From a virus, in IMG/VR virus record IMGVR_UViG_3300030099_000217, positions 5,261 to 28,496 of that record: a stretch of DNA of 23,236 bases. One strand, given 5' to 3'. A program made the position numbers and the translations under genes. The notes beneath the pieces are model-generated. The model was given only the letters and a program-made list of their open reading frames with translations, searched no databases and had not been told where the DNA came from. Below, piece by piece: positions 1 through 6,714 of this stretch (within the stretch, counting starts at the first letter, position 1; every line of letters begins with the position of its first letter).

Positions 1-156
1 ATCATAGAAGATTATAGTTTGAATTATAATATAGGAAATGCAGTTACATATTTACTAAGAGCAGAAAACAAACATAATACACCTAAAGAATGTATAGAAA
101 AAGCAATACATCATTTACAATTTGAATTAGAAAGAATACACAATGACACTATATAA
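1..156 (+). CDS. DUF3310-like protein, C-terminal part
   Basis: The gene is cut by the left edge of the window; 51 codons remain and end with TAA at 154-156. The reading frame contains a YNIGNAVTYLLRA stretch and then an acidic/basic helix with KAIHHLQFELERI. This is the usual C-terminal signature of the DUF3310 family, small phage proteins with a conserved GNAxKYxxR motif followed by KAxxYLxxEL. The family is common in early regions of tailed phages and is sometimes called nucleotide kinase-like, but its biochemical role is not established. It overlaps the next gene by 14 bases, so the two are probably translated from the same message. The missing N-terminus prevents checking the rest of the domain. 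Confidence 0.7.
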   Translation: MIEDYSLNYNIGNAVTYLLRAENKHNTPKECIEKAIHHLQFELERIHNDTI

Positions 157-397
157 ATGCGAATGTGGTAAAGAAGAAAAGGAAATAACTAAAGCAACTA
201 TTGTATATAGAGATGGGAATTGGGTTGCTAAAGAAGCAATATGTGGATGTGGTAAGTATATGGATAGTGAACCAGCAGAAGGTATGCCTAACTTAATAAG
301 AACAGAACCAACACTAAGTAATAAAGGGGATAAACTTTGGGATGGTGCTAAAGAAAAACTAACAGGAGAACGAGGTATAAACGAACCATTTAAATAA
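143..397 (+). CDS. Small Cys-rich phage protein
   Basis: An 84-residue protein that I cannot assign to a named family. It has two CxC pairs: CEC near residues 6-8 and CGC near residues 35-37. Each is followed by GK, which suggests a small zinc ribbon or similar metal-binding fold. The remainder is polar and ends in a basic tail with no membrane segment. It starts inside the end of the DUF3310 gene, and its stop overlaps the next start as TAATG, so it lies in a tightly packed operon of small early or middle genes. A DNA- or protein-binding role is possible but is inference only. Confidence 0.6.
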   Translation: MTLYKCECGKEEKEITKATIVYRDGNWVAKEAICGCGKYMDSEPAEGMPNLIRTEPTLSNKGDKLWDGAKEKLTGERGINEPFK

Positions 398-597
398 TGC
401 ATAGAAAAAGAAGATCAAAAAAGCATAAAGCTTTATTAAGAAAAAAGATAGTAGAATATTATTTTGCTAATCCACATCATAACGCATATAAAGTTATAGA
501 GGAAAAGTTTGATGTTGATGAGGGTACTATTAGAAAAGCACTAGATGACGAATTGAAAAAAAGATTTGAAAACGCACAAAGAGTAAGAAGTCTATAA
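397..597 (+). CDS. Small basic helix-turn-helix-like protein
   Basis: A 66-residue, very basic protein that opens with an Arg/Lys-rich tail (HRKRRSKKHK). Predicted helices follow, in which NAYKVIEEKFDVDEGTIRKAL fits a helix-turn-helix: helix, turn at FDVDEG, then a recognition helix. Such proteins often bind DNA and act as regulators or packaging accessories, but no specific family is recognisable. Start and stop overlap both neighbours by a single base (TAATG at 395-399 and again at 595-599), suggesting translational coupling. It lies just upstream of the NinB-like gene and the late region, so a role in the early-to-late switch is conceivable but unproven. Confidence 0.6.
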   Translation: MHRKRRSKKHKALLRKKIVEYYFANPHHNAYKVIEEKFDVDEGTIRKALDDELKKRFENAQRVRSL

Positions 598-980
598 TGA
601 AATTTGTAATAAAGGATAATAAAGATAAGCAAAGCCTGATAAACTATTTAAAGGAATTAGGTAATGATTATGTAGTAGATGTTAAGAAACAAAAAAACAA
701 TAGGTCAATGATGCAAAACAATTATTATTGGAAATGTATAGTACAAGTATTAGCAGAAGAACTAGGATATTTTAATGATGAAATGCACGATACACTAAAA
801 GTTAAATTTGCAAGTGAATGGCAAAGCATAGAAATAAACGATAAACAAATAGGATTACAAGTCATAAACAGTACCGCTAGAATGAATACTAAAGCATTCG
901 AGATATATGCAGAACATATACGCATATGGGCATTAAGTGAATTAGGTATTAGACTAATGCTACCAAATGAATATAAATAA
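597..980 (+). CDS. NinB/Orf-like recombination protein
   Basis: This 127-residue protein matches the layout of the lambda NinB (Orf) family. There is a polar N-terminal strand region, then the RSMMQNNYYW helix near residues 37-46. Next come an LGYFNDEMHDTLKVKF segment, a STARMNTKAFEIYAEHIR segment and a C-terminal LGIRLMLPNEYK. In the family these correspond to RSxxQNxxYW, the H-x-x-LK helix, the ST-x-x-L-x-x-x-F-x-x-Y helix and the LGixLPxP end. NinB/Orf binds single-stranded DNA and SSB, and assists strand-exchange recombination during phage replication. Length is close to the usual size of about 140 residues. It is the last gene before the first late-promoter motif, so it probably belongs to the early or middle operon. 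Confidence 0.75.
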   Translation: MKFVIKDNKDKQSLINYLKELGNDYVVDVKKQKNNRSMMQNNYYWKCIVQVLAEELGYFNDEMHDTLKVKFASEWQSIEINDKQIGLQVINSTARMNTKAFEIYAEHIRIWALSELGIRLMLPNEYK

Positions 981-997
981 TTTCTATTATATAATAT
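963..997 (+). promoter_or_regulatory. Late-promoter motif, copy 1 (terS)
   Basis: An upstream box, CCAAATGAATA at 963-973, is followed after exactly 9 bases by the core TCTATTATATAATAT at 983-997. The last two core bases are the AT of the terS ATG at 996. The upstream box matches the 11-base consensus of copies 3 and 4 at 9 of 11 positions. The fixed spacing across five sites argues for a two-part promoter. If the start point lies at or near the ATG, the message is leaderless. This is the first copy in the window and marks the entry into the packaging and structural genes. Confidence 0.65.
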
Positions 998-1349
998 GGA
1001 TAACGAACAAAAACGCACACAAGTCAATAAACAAAAACTAATAGAAGCACTAGAAGTATCATTAGGTATAGTTACAGAAGCTTGTGATAAAGCAGAGTTA
1101 AGTAGAACACAACATTACAAGTGGTATAAAGAAGATGAAGATTATCGTAAAGCAGTAGATAGTATAGAAAACAAGTTTATAGATTTTGCAGAATCACATT
1201 TAAAGAAACAAATAGAAAAAGGAAGTACACAAGCTACTACATTCTTTTTAAGAACTAGAGGACGTAAAAGAGGGTATGCAGAAAAACAAGATATTGATAT
1301 TACAAGTGGTAATGAACCAATTAAAATAAACATCAATCTTGGAGATTAA
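996..1349 (+). CDS. terS: Terminase small subunit
   Basis: A 117-residue protein directly upstream of, and overlapping, the large terminase subunit. The N-terminal half reads as a helix-turn-helix: LIEALEVSLGIVTEACDKAELSRTQHYKWYKEDEDYRKAV, where LSRTQHYKW would be the recognition helix. This is the typical terS arrangement in which a gene-activator-like HTH precedes a D-x-x-Y/F-R-x-A-v helix. The middle holds a helical oligomerisation segment (ESHLKKQIEKGSTQATTFFLRTRGRKRGYAEK), also typical of the family. TerS forms a ring that recognises the packaging site and regulates TerL. The start codon lies within the end of a late-promoter motif. Position, length and HTH make the assignment strong, although the sequence family itself is divergent. 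Confidence 0.85.
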   Translation: MDNEQKRTQVNKQKLIEALEVSLGIVTEACDKAELSRTQHYKWYKEDEDYRKAVDSIENKFIDFAESHLKKQIEKGSTQATTFFLRTRGRKRGYAEKQDIDITSGNEPIKININLGD

Positions 1350-2649
1350 TGCAGAATTTACCAAGACACAAAAGGAGTGTCTAAAATACCTATTTGATAA
1401 CAAGACAAAAGAAGTATTATTTGGAGGAGCAGCAGGTGGTGGTAAATCATGGGTAGGTGTAAGCTATTTAATATTGATGTGCTTACAATATCCTAAAACC
1501 AGGTATCTAATGGGTAGATCTAAATTAGATGCACTAAAGAAAACAACACTAAATACATTTTTTGAAGTATGTTCAACGTGGAATGTAAAAGCAAATGAAC
1601 ATTATAACTTTAATGGATCTAGTAATGTAATAACATTTTATAATGGTAGTGAAATAATACTAAAAGATTTATTCTTATATCCAAGTGATAGAAACTTTGA
1701 TAGTTTAGGTAGTTTAGAAATAACAGGAGCATTTATAGATGAAGCAAATCAAATAACAGAAAAAGCTAAGAACGTAGTAGCATCAAGATTAAGATATAAG
1801 TTAGATGAAAATAATTTAATACCTAAATTACTAATGACTTGTAACCCTGCTAAGAATTGGGTATATACATCATATTATAGACTAGCACAAGAAAACAAAC
1901 TAAAAGCACATAAACAGTTTATACAAAGTTTAGTTACAGATAATGAATATATATCTAAGCATTATGAAAAACAGTTATTTGAATTAGATGAACTTACTAA
2001 GCAACGTCTATTATTTGGTAATTGGGAATATGATGCAACACAAGATAGTTTAATAGATTATAATTCTATACTTAGTTTATTTGAATCTAAAGGAACTAAT
2101 GGTGATAAATACATAACTTGTGATGTAGCACGTTTTGGAAGCGATAGAACGGTTATTATGTTGTGGGAAGGGTTACACCTTAAATATATTAAAACTATGC
2201 TTAAATCGGCTATAAATGATATTGTAGAGGAAATTAAGAAGTTACAACAAGAGAATCAAGTAGCATTAAGAAATATAATAGTGGATGAAGATGGTGTAGG
2301 TGGAGGTGTAAAAGATTATCTAAGATGTCAAGGATTTGTTAATAATGCAAGGGCATTAAAAAACGAAAACTATCAAAACCTTAAAACACAATGCTATTAT
2401 AAACTAGCTGACTTAATAAATAAAAGTCAATTAGGTATTACTTGTAACAACATAAATACTAAGAACGATATTATAGAAGAATTGGAGCAAGTAAGAACTA
2501 AAGATGCTGATAAAGATAATAAATTACAAATACTCTCTAAAGATACTATTAAAGCAATTATAGGTCGTTCACCAGATTATGCAGATGCTTTAGCTATGAG
2601 ATGCTATTATGAAATAGACAGTAATTATGGTAGGTATTTTGTACAGTAA
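1339..2649 (+). CDS. terL: Terminase large subunit
   Basis: The 436-residue packaging motor and nuclease that translocates DNA into the prohead. ATPase motifs: Walker A GGAAGGGKS at residues 29-37, Walker B AFIDEA at 131-136 and the coupling motif TCNP at 167-170. The C-terminal RNase H-like nuclease has acidic residues at D262 (CDVARFGSDR), D316/D318 (IIVDEDGVGGG) and D413/D416 (SPDYADAL). All expected catalytic residues are present, so the protein should be active. The start is unusual. No ATG exists in frame before Walker A, so translation probably begins at TTG 1339, overlapping terS by 11 bases; an out-of-frame ATG lies at 1349. Coupling to terS termination would explain how a weak start is used. 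Confidence 0.95.
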   Translation: MEINAEFTKTQKECLKYLFDNKTKEVLFGGAAGGGKSWVGVSYLILMCLQYPKTRYLMGRSKLDALKKTTLNTFFEVCSTWNVKANEHYNFNGSSNVITFYNGSEIILKDLFLYPSDRNFDSLGSLEITGAFIDEANQITEKAKNVVASRLRYKLDENNLIPKLLMTCNPAKNWVYTSYYRLAQENKLKAHKQFIQSLVTDNEYISKHYEKQLFELDELTKQRLLFGNWEYDATQDSLIDYNSILSLFESKGTNGDKYITCDVARFGSDRTVIMLWEGLHLKYIKTMLKSAINDIVEEIKKLQQENQVALRNIIVDEDGVGGGVKDYLRCQGFVNNARALKNENYQNLKTQCYYKLADLINKSQLGITCNNINTKNDIIEELEQVRTKDADKDNKLQILSKDTIKAIIGRSPDYADALAMRCYYEIDSNYGRYFVQ

Positions 2650-2681
2650 ACTAAATATGAACTTTTTCTATTATATATTAT
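2647..2681 (+). promoter_or_regulatory. Late-promoter motif, copy 2 (tail chaperone)
   Basis: An upstream box, TAAACTAAATA at 2647-2657, is followed after exactly 9 bases by the core TCTATTATATATTAT at 2667-2681. The core ends in the AT of the ATG at 2680. The upstream box overlaps the terL stop codon. Register and spacing are identical to the other copies, and the only variable base in the core is T here. It would start a separate transcript for the tail module, probably leaderless. Confidence 0.65.
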
Positions 2682-3321
2682 GAAAATCAATGTTAAAAAA
2701 GAAGGTAAGGTAAAATCTTTTAATTTGATTAAAAGTTGGGATGACGTTACTTTAGATAGTTGGATTAAATTAATGGACTACCAAAAAGGAAGTAAAAGTG
2801 AGGAAGCAATAAAATCTATTAGATTATTATCTGATATGCCTAAAAAACTTGTTAAAGAATTGGCTATAAAAGATATTGCAGTTATAATGGGTAAGGTTGC
2901 AGAAATGCAAAAAAAGGCAGATGGCACTTTTAAAAAGATAATAAAAGTAAATGGTGTTGAATATGGTATGCACCCTAATTTGGAAGATATTACATTAGGA
3001 GAATGGGCAGATATAGAAACATTTATAAAAGATGGAATAGAAAAAAATATGCCAGAAATAATGTCAGTTCTTTATAGACCTGTATTGGAAAAGAAAAATA
3101 AAGCATATACTATACCAGCATATGATGGGAATATAACTATAAGAGCAGAAGAATTTAAGAGTATGAAAGCTGCACAAGTACAATCCTCGCTGGTTTTTTT
3201 TTGGAGTTTAGGAAAAGAATTGTTGAAGATTTTGCCATCATATTTAATGGCACAGACAGAGGAGATAAAGAAGGAATTGGAGATCAAGATTTTGCAGAAA
3301 AATGGGGTTACTTTGGATTGA
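2680..3321 (+). CDS. Tail assembly chaperone, short (G-like) form
   Basis: A 213-residue, mostly helical, charged protein. It is probably the zero-frame product of a tail assembly chaperone gene (lambda gpG-like), which binds the tape measure and recruits tail tube subunits during tail assembly. The N-terminal half (DDVTLDSWIKLMDYQKG, then VNGVEYGMHPNLEDITLGEWADIETFI) matches a pattern I associate with chaperones of Bacteroidota phages. The strongest support is the T9 run at 3194-3202 near the 3' end, with an open -1 frame behind it that has no ATG for 120 bases. Ribosomes slipping there would make a longer fusion (see the next two entries). Ribosomes that do not slip end at TGA 3319-3321. 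Unusually, the tape measure gene is not adjacent but about 7 kb downstream. A late-promoter motif overlaps the start. Confidence 0.7.
   Translation: MKINVKKEGKVKSFNLIKSWDDVTLDSWIKLMDYQKGSKSEEAIKSIRLLSDMPKKLVKELAIKDIAVIMGKVAEMQKKADGTFKKIIKVNGVEYGMHPNLEDITLGEWADIETFIKDGIEKNMPEIMSVLYRPVLEKKNKAYTIPAYDGNITIRAEEFKSMKAAQVQSSLVFFWSLGKELLKILPSYLMAQTEEIKKELEIKILQKNGVTLD
3195..3201 (+). other. Slippery heptamer T TTT TTT for -1 frameshifting
   Basis: In the zero frame the codons read GTT TTT TTT TGG (3193-3204), so 3195-3201 is a perfect X XXY YYZ heptamer within a run of nine T. Slippage by -1 continues as TTG GAG TTT AGG, which is open to 3455. A 6-bp stem (TGCCAT at 3233-3238 with ATGGCA at 3247-3252) lies 31 bases downstream, farther than usual for a stimulator. 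A run of nine T could also cause slippage by RNA polymerase, giving the same products. Confidence 0.7.
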
Positions 3322-3455
3322 TGTATAGATTGTGTGGAGGAGATATTAGTAAATTAGAAACAATAACAAGATTAAATGCACTAGAAGCATTTACTTGGTT
3401 AAGTTATGAAACAGATTTAGAATCATTAAAAAGAGTTAATATAAATGGCAATTAA
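3201..3455 (+). CDS. -1 frame extension of the tail assembly chaperone (T-like domain)
   Basis: This frame is probably not a free-standing gene but the C-terminal part of a frameshift fusion of about 258 residues (2680-3455), the counterpart of lambda gpGT. It has no ATG near its beginning; the nominal first codon is TTG 3201, inside the slippery region. Its sequence includes EKWGYFGLMYRLCGGDISKLETITRLNALEAFTWLSYETD. This fits the aromatic, GGDI-centred pattern seen after the frameshift in tail chaperones of Bacteroidota phages. The T domain contacts the tail tube protein in lambda. Alternatively, re-initiation at ATG 3321, which overlaps the zero-frame TGA as TGATG, would give a 44-residue peptide, but that would discard the conserved-looking segment before it. 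The end overlaps the next gene by 11 bases. Confidence 0.65.
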   Translation: MEFRKRIVEDFAIIFNGTDRGDKEGIGDQDFAEKWGYFGLMYRLCGGDISKLETITRLNALEAFTWLSYETDLESLKRVNINGN

Positions 3456-3939
3456 TAATAAAACATATAATAACGTAATAGATACTTTAAAGAATCTAGG
3501 TGAAAATCATTTAATGATTAAAACTACAACAGTAGGAGATATATATGATATAGACCTAGAAAAGAATACTCTATATCCATTAATGCACTTAAATCCTGTA
3601 AATGTAACAACAACAAGAACAGAATTAATATACAATTTTCAAGTATTTATAATGGACTTAGTAGAAGATGATAATGCAAATGAACAAGAGGTATATAGTG
3701 ATGTACTACAAGTATGTATAGATATTATTGCAATACTAAGTAATTCAAAATGGCAAAGTCAGTTAGCATTAGATATTGATGCACCTGTATATTTTGCAGA
3801 AGGTAATTTTACTTTAGAACCATTTAAAGAAAGGTTTGATCAATCAGTAACAGGATGGGTATTTAATATAGGATTAACAGTAGAAAATAGTTTCCAATCT
3901 TGTACTATACCAATGACAGATACATATATAGGAGAATAA
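3445..3939 (+). CDS. Probable tail terminator or tail completion protein
   Basis: A 164-residue protein with alternating strands and helices and no membrane segment. Landmarks are an N-terminal helix (NNVIDTLKNLGENHLMIKTTTVGD), the central LYPLMHLNPVNV, a strand pair FQVFIMDLVEDDNANEQEVYSDVLQVCIDIIAIL, and the C-terminal LEPFKERFDQSVTGWVFNIGLTVENSFQSC. I associate this architecture with a conserved virion-assembly protein of Bacteroidota phages, and it is compatible with the alpha/beta fold of tail terminators that cap the tail tube. Its place between the tail chaperone and an HK97-gp10-like connector supports a role at the head-tail junction. The assignment rests on context and pattern memory rather than diagnostic residues. 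It overlaps the frameshift extension upstream, and its stop overlaps a mini-gene start as TAATG. Confidence 0.55.
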   Translation: MAINNKTYNNVIDTLKNLGENHLMIKTTTVGDIYDIDLEKNTLYPLMHLNPVNVTTTRTELIYNFQVFIMDLVEDDNANEQEVYSDVLQVCIDIIAILSNSKWQSQLALDIDAPVYFAEGNFTLEPFKERFDQSVTGWVFNIGLTVENSFQSCTIPMTDTYIGE

Positions 3940-4004
3940 TGAAATTTAAGATAGGTAAATATAGAATAGAAATAGGATTTTTTAAAATTACTATTAAATT
4001 ATGA
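3939..4004 (+). CDS. Mini-ORF of 21 residues
   Basis: A 21-codon frame (MKFKIGKYRIEIGFFKITIKL) with its ATG overlapping the preceding TAA as TAATG. Its TGA overlaps the next ATG as ATGA. The peptide is strongly beta-prone and basic and resembles nothing I know. Perfect overlap at both ends suggests either a genuine micropeptide or a translational bridge carrying ribosomes from one gene to the next without a ribosome binding site. Coding status is uncertain. Confidence 0.4.
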   Translation: MKFKIGKYRIEIGFFKITIKL

Positions 4005-4207
4005 CAGAATTATTTGAATTAATAGAAAGTTATGGAATAACGCTAGTATTGTTAGTAGGTTCTTTTTATGCTTTATATCAATTCTTTTTCTTTAGTATTA
4101 GAGAGGTTAAAAAAACATTCGAAAAACATCACGAAAAAAATGCAGATAATATGCAAGAAGTAAAAGATAAATTAAACAAAATATTAGAATTAATAAAACA
4201 AAAATAA
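4001..4207 (+). CDS. Small membrane protein with coiled-coil tail
   Basis: A 68-residue protein with one clear transmembrane helix near residues 12-32 (ITLVLLVGSFYALYQFFFFSI). A charged, heptad-like helix follows (REVKKTFEKHHEKNADNMQEVKDKLNKILELIKQK), probably cytoplasmic. One-helix membrane proteins with a coiled-coil tail occur among holins, holin-like factors and tail-associated proteins. Here the gene lies inside the tail module rather than the lysis cassette, so a virion or membrane-delivery role is as likely as a holin role. ATGA overlap with the mini-ORF upstream, and no gap to the next gene (TAA then ATG at 4208), indicate coupled expression. No family is recognised. Confidence 0.6.
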   Translation: MTELFELIESYGITLVLLVGSFYALYQFFFFSIREVKKTFEKHHEKNADNMQEVKDKLNKILELIKQK

Positions 4208-4657
4208 ATGGCAGATTTAACAACAACAATCACAGAATCGGTTACTTTAAACGGAAGTACAAGAGGTTCTACAAATGTAATAACAACAACAGGTATAGTA
4301 GATGTATTTGAACGTATATTAACTTGTACGCATAGTCAAACTACAACTATCGCAACATTTGCTGCAACACCTCACGCATCAGCAGGAGCATTAGATGTTG
4401 AAAATACTAAATATGTTAGAGTAACTAACTTAAGTGCAGACCAAGATATGAAAGTAGCATTAATAACTACTAATACTAATTACCAGGTTACTGTTAGAGC
4501 AGGTGCATCTCATGTATTATTTCAAGCAGAAGAAGGTGCTATTGGTGAAACAGATACATCACCAGCATTTGGAACACTAGAAGATGTAACAAGTATTCAA
4601 GTAAGACCAGCAGCTACAACAGATGTACAAGTAGAAATATTTGTAGGATTGGTATAA
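4208..4657 (+). CDS. Hypothetical virion protein, beta-rich
   Basis: A 149-residue protein rich in Thr, Ala and Val with predicted beta strands throughout. Segments such as TKYVRVTNLSADQDMKVALI, YQVTVRAGASHVLFQAEEGAIG and VTSIQVRPAATTDVQVEIFVGLV read like the edge strands of a small beta-sandwich. Phages use such folds for capsid decoration, tail tube accessory or fibre-attachment proteins. There is no signal peptide, membrane segment or catalytic motif. The gene sits between a membrane protein and an HK97-gp10-like connector, and its stop overlaps the next start as TAATG. A structural role is inferred from composition and position; no family can be named. Confidence 0.55.
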   Translation: MADLTTTITESVTLNGSTRGSTNVITTTGIVDVFERILTCTHSQTTTIATFAATPHASAGALDVENTKYVRVTNLSADQDMKVALITTNTNYQVTVRAGASHVLFQAEEGAIGETDTSPAFGTLEDVTSIQVRPAATTDVQVEIFVGLV

Positions 4658-5217
4658 TGGCAACATCTAATATAGAAAGGTATTTAGAGAGTTTTGGTAA
4701 ATATATTGTCCAACAGGCAAAGAGCAATTTATCAAAGTCTAAAAAAAATACAACTAAAGATTTATATGATTCTATTCGTTTTGTAGTTAAAAAAACAAAT
4801 AAAGGATTTAGTGTTAATTTCTATATGTTAGATTATGGTGCATTTGTAGATAAAGGGGTAAGTGGAAAGAAAAAAATACAAGAATATAAAACGTGGGATA
4901 ATAGAACAATAGCAAGTCCTTTTCAGTTTGGTACAGGATCATCTCCTGTAGGTAAAGCTGAAGGCGGTATGTCAGGTATTATGGCTAAATGGGTAAAAAG
5001 GAAAGGGTTTCAATGGAAAAATAAAGAAACAGGCAAATTTATGAGCCATAAGAGTATGGGGTATCTTATAGCAAGAAGTATATATAGAGATGGTATAAAA
5101 AGTACAAGTTTTTTTCAAAGACCACTAATGTTAGGAATGAGAAAATTTAATAAAGAATTATTAAGTAATGTGGCACAAGATATAAGAAATAGTTTTTCAA
5201 CAACAACAATTAACTAA
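4657..5217 (+). CDS. HK97 gp10-like head-tail connector or neck protein
   Basis: A 186-residue basic protein that begins with a helix (IERYLESFGKYIVQQAKSNLSKS) and a strand/hairpin region. The motif LDYGAFVDKGVSGKKK lies near residues 58-73, and GIKSTSFFQRPLMLG near the C-terminus. In the HK97 gp10 family the pattern YxxFVExGT and a C-terminal proline-containing PFLxPA segment sit in just these places; here they appear as YGAFVDKGV and SFFQRPL. These proteins form part of the neck joining head and tail. An insertion of about 60 residues between the two motifs (SPFQFGTGSSPVGKAEGGMSG and more) makes it longer than the usual 110-150 residues. Start and stop both overlap the neighbours as TAATG. 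Confidence 0.6.
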   Translation: MATSNIERYLESFGKYIVQQAKSNLSKSKKNTTKDLYDSIRFVVKKTNKGFSVNFYMLDYGAFVDKGVSGKKKIQEYKTWDNRTIASPFQFGTGSSPVGKAEGGMSGIMAKWVKRKGFQWKNKETGKFMSHKSMGYLIARSIYRDGIKSTSFFQRPLMLGMRKFNKELLSNVAQDIRNSFSTTTIN

Positions 5218-6713
5218 TGGCAAATATAATATTAGAACAACAACCAAAGTATAATCCATTTCCAGCTGCACAAGATGTAATATTTGCAGTATCGGAAAAT
5301 ACTATAGTAACTCAAGAAACAAGAGTTAAATTTATTGCATCAGTTTATGTAAGTTTTGATGCATCAGCATTAGGTGGTGCAGATACATTAGTAGCAACTT
5401 TAAAAACAACACCTAATAATGTAGGGGTTGGCATGTTTGATCTTAGACCTATTTTAGAAAGTTTTGTTAATTCTGATAATTTACCAGATGGTAATGAGTT
5501 AGCGGTTATACCAGGTGCAGCACCCCCTAAATATAAAACTAATAATTTTGCTAATAATAATCAATTCCCATTACATTTAGTAGACCAATTTTGTTTCTCT
5601 AATCATACTATGAAATATGTATCTGTAAAATTTCAAGTAGAATACTTAGGAGCAGATTCTAATAATCCTAATACAGTTAGTATTGATTCAGATTTTGAAT
5701 TTACACCAAACTATTTATTTTATAATGGATATTTAAGCCATACAGATACTTTAGACTTTGGTACATTCTCTAATAACTTTGGATGGAATTTAGAAAATGC
5801 AGGATTTGATTTTGGGGGTTCTTCTATTAACTATATTCAAAATTCTACCACATCAAGATTCTTGACTAATTGCCCAGATACTTTGTATGCTAGATTAACA
5901 GATTATGGTACTATACCTACATTTAATGCAGTAGATAAAAGCTTTACAACAGGAGCACCTCAATCTGGAACGTGCAGATTAGATGTAATAGAAGTTAAAA
6001 TGTATAATAGTGCAGGAGTACAATTAGGATCAACATTTGACATAGTTAATAATACAGGTAATGGGGGTTATCATAATAACAACGGTTATACACCAACTAA
6101 ATATTTATTTGCAGGTGTATTTCCTGCTAACTTAAATAATTGGTCATCTGATTTTCAAGCACAAACAGCAGACCTTAGTTATTACACAATCAGAGGTAAG
6201 GGTGCAAATACAACATCTATTACTAAACTATATACAATCCATATAATATGTGATAATTCATTTGGTTATGAAGGCATAAGATTGACATGGCTAAATAAAT
6301 TTGGAGGGTGGGATTATTATACGTTTAATCAAAAATCAGTAAAGTCATTAACTACACAAAAATCTCAATATACACAATTAGGTGGTAGTTGGAATAAACA
6401 ATCTTATAGACCACATGGATATAAGGGAGGTATGAAAAACTTTAGAGTAAATGCTAAGGAATTAATTAAAGTAAATACTGATTACTTAAATGATGTACAA
6501 AGTATATGGATGGAGGAGTTATTAAATAGTCCAGAAGTTTATATAGTTAATCAATATTCAGATGATGATACAGGGGGTATTATTAACAAATACATAGAAC
6601 CTGTAATAGTAACAACATCTAGCTTTACAAGAAAAACAGTAGCAAACGATAAACTAATACAATATACAATAGATTTAGAACGTAATACAGATTTAAGAAC
6701 ACAAGCAGTATAA
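5217..6713 (+). CDS. Large tail protein, possibly distal tail/baseplate
   Basis: A 498-residue soluble protein rich in Asn, Tyr and Phe and predicted to be mainly beta. The N-terminus (LEQQPKYNPFPAAQDVIFAVSENTIV) and the C-terminal region (KFGGWDYYTFNQKS, then KELIKVNTDYLNDVQSIWMEELLNSPEVYIV, and IVTTSSFTRKTVANDKLIQYTIDLERN) resemble conserved baseplate-type proteins of Bacteroidota phages. The C-terminal block has the flavour of distal tail proteins, which connect the tail tube to the hub: a helix packed beside strands, followed by a strand ending in an acidic position. The next gene is the hub-like protein, separated by one base, supporting a shared tail-tip complex. No catalytic motif is visible. 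The structural role is fairly secure, while the exact position in the tail is inferred. Confidence 0.55.
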   Translation: MANIILEQQPKYNPFPAAQDVIFAVSENTIVTQETRVKFIASVYVSFDASALGGADTLVATLKTTPNNVGVGMFDLRPILESFVNSDNLPDGNELAVIPGAAPPKYKTNNFANNNQFPLHLVDQFCFSNHTMKYVSVKFQVEYLGADSNNPNTVSIDSDFEFTPNYLFYNGYLSHTDTLDFGTFSNNFGWNLENAGFDFGGSSINYIQNSTTSRFLTNCPDTLYARLTDYGTIPTFNAVDKSFTTGAPQSGTCRLDVIEVKMYNSAGVQLGSTFDIVNNTGNGGYHNNNGYTPTKYLFAGVFPANLNNWSSDFQAQTADLSYYTIRGKGANTTSITKLYTIHIICDNSFGYEGIRLTWLNKFGGWDYYTFNQKSVKSLTTQKSQYTQLGGSWNKQSYRPHGYKGGMKNFRVNAKELIKVNTDYLNDVQSIWMEELLNSPEVYIVNQYSDDDTGGIINKYIEPVIVTTSSFTRKTVANDKLIQYTIDLERNTDLRTQAV

Positions 6714-6714
6714 T

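Noticed and set aside
725-1027. A 100-residue minus-strand frame across the NinB-like and terS genes
   Set aside because: It overlaps two confident + strand genes and the promoter motif, and has no recognisable domain.
3233-3252. 6-bp stem after the slippery site as a frameshift stimulator
   Set aside because: It begins 31 bases after the heptamer, whereas stimulators usually lie 5-9 bases away. It is noted but not counted as evidence.
3989-4003. ACTATTAAATTATG before the membrane protein gene as a sixth late-promoter copy
   Set aside because: It needs gaps to align with the core, has no CAAATAAATA box at the right distance and lies inside the mini-ORF.
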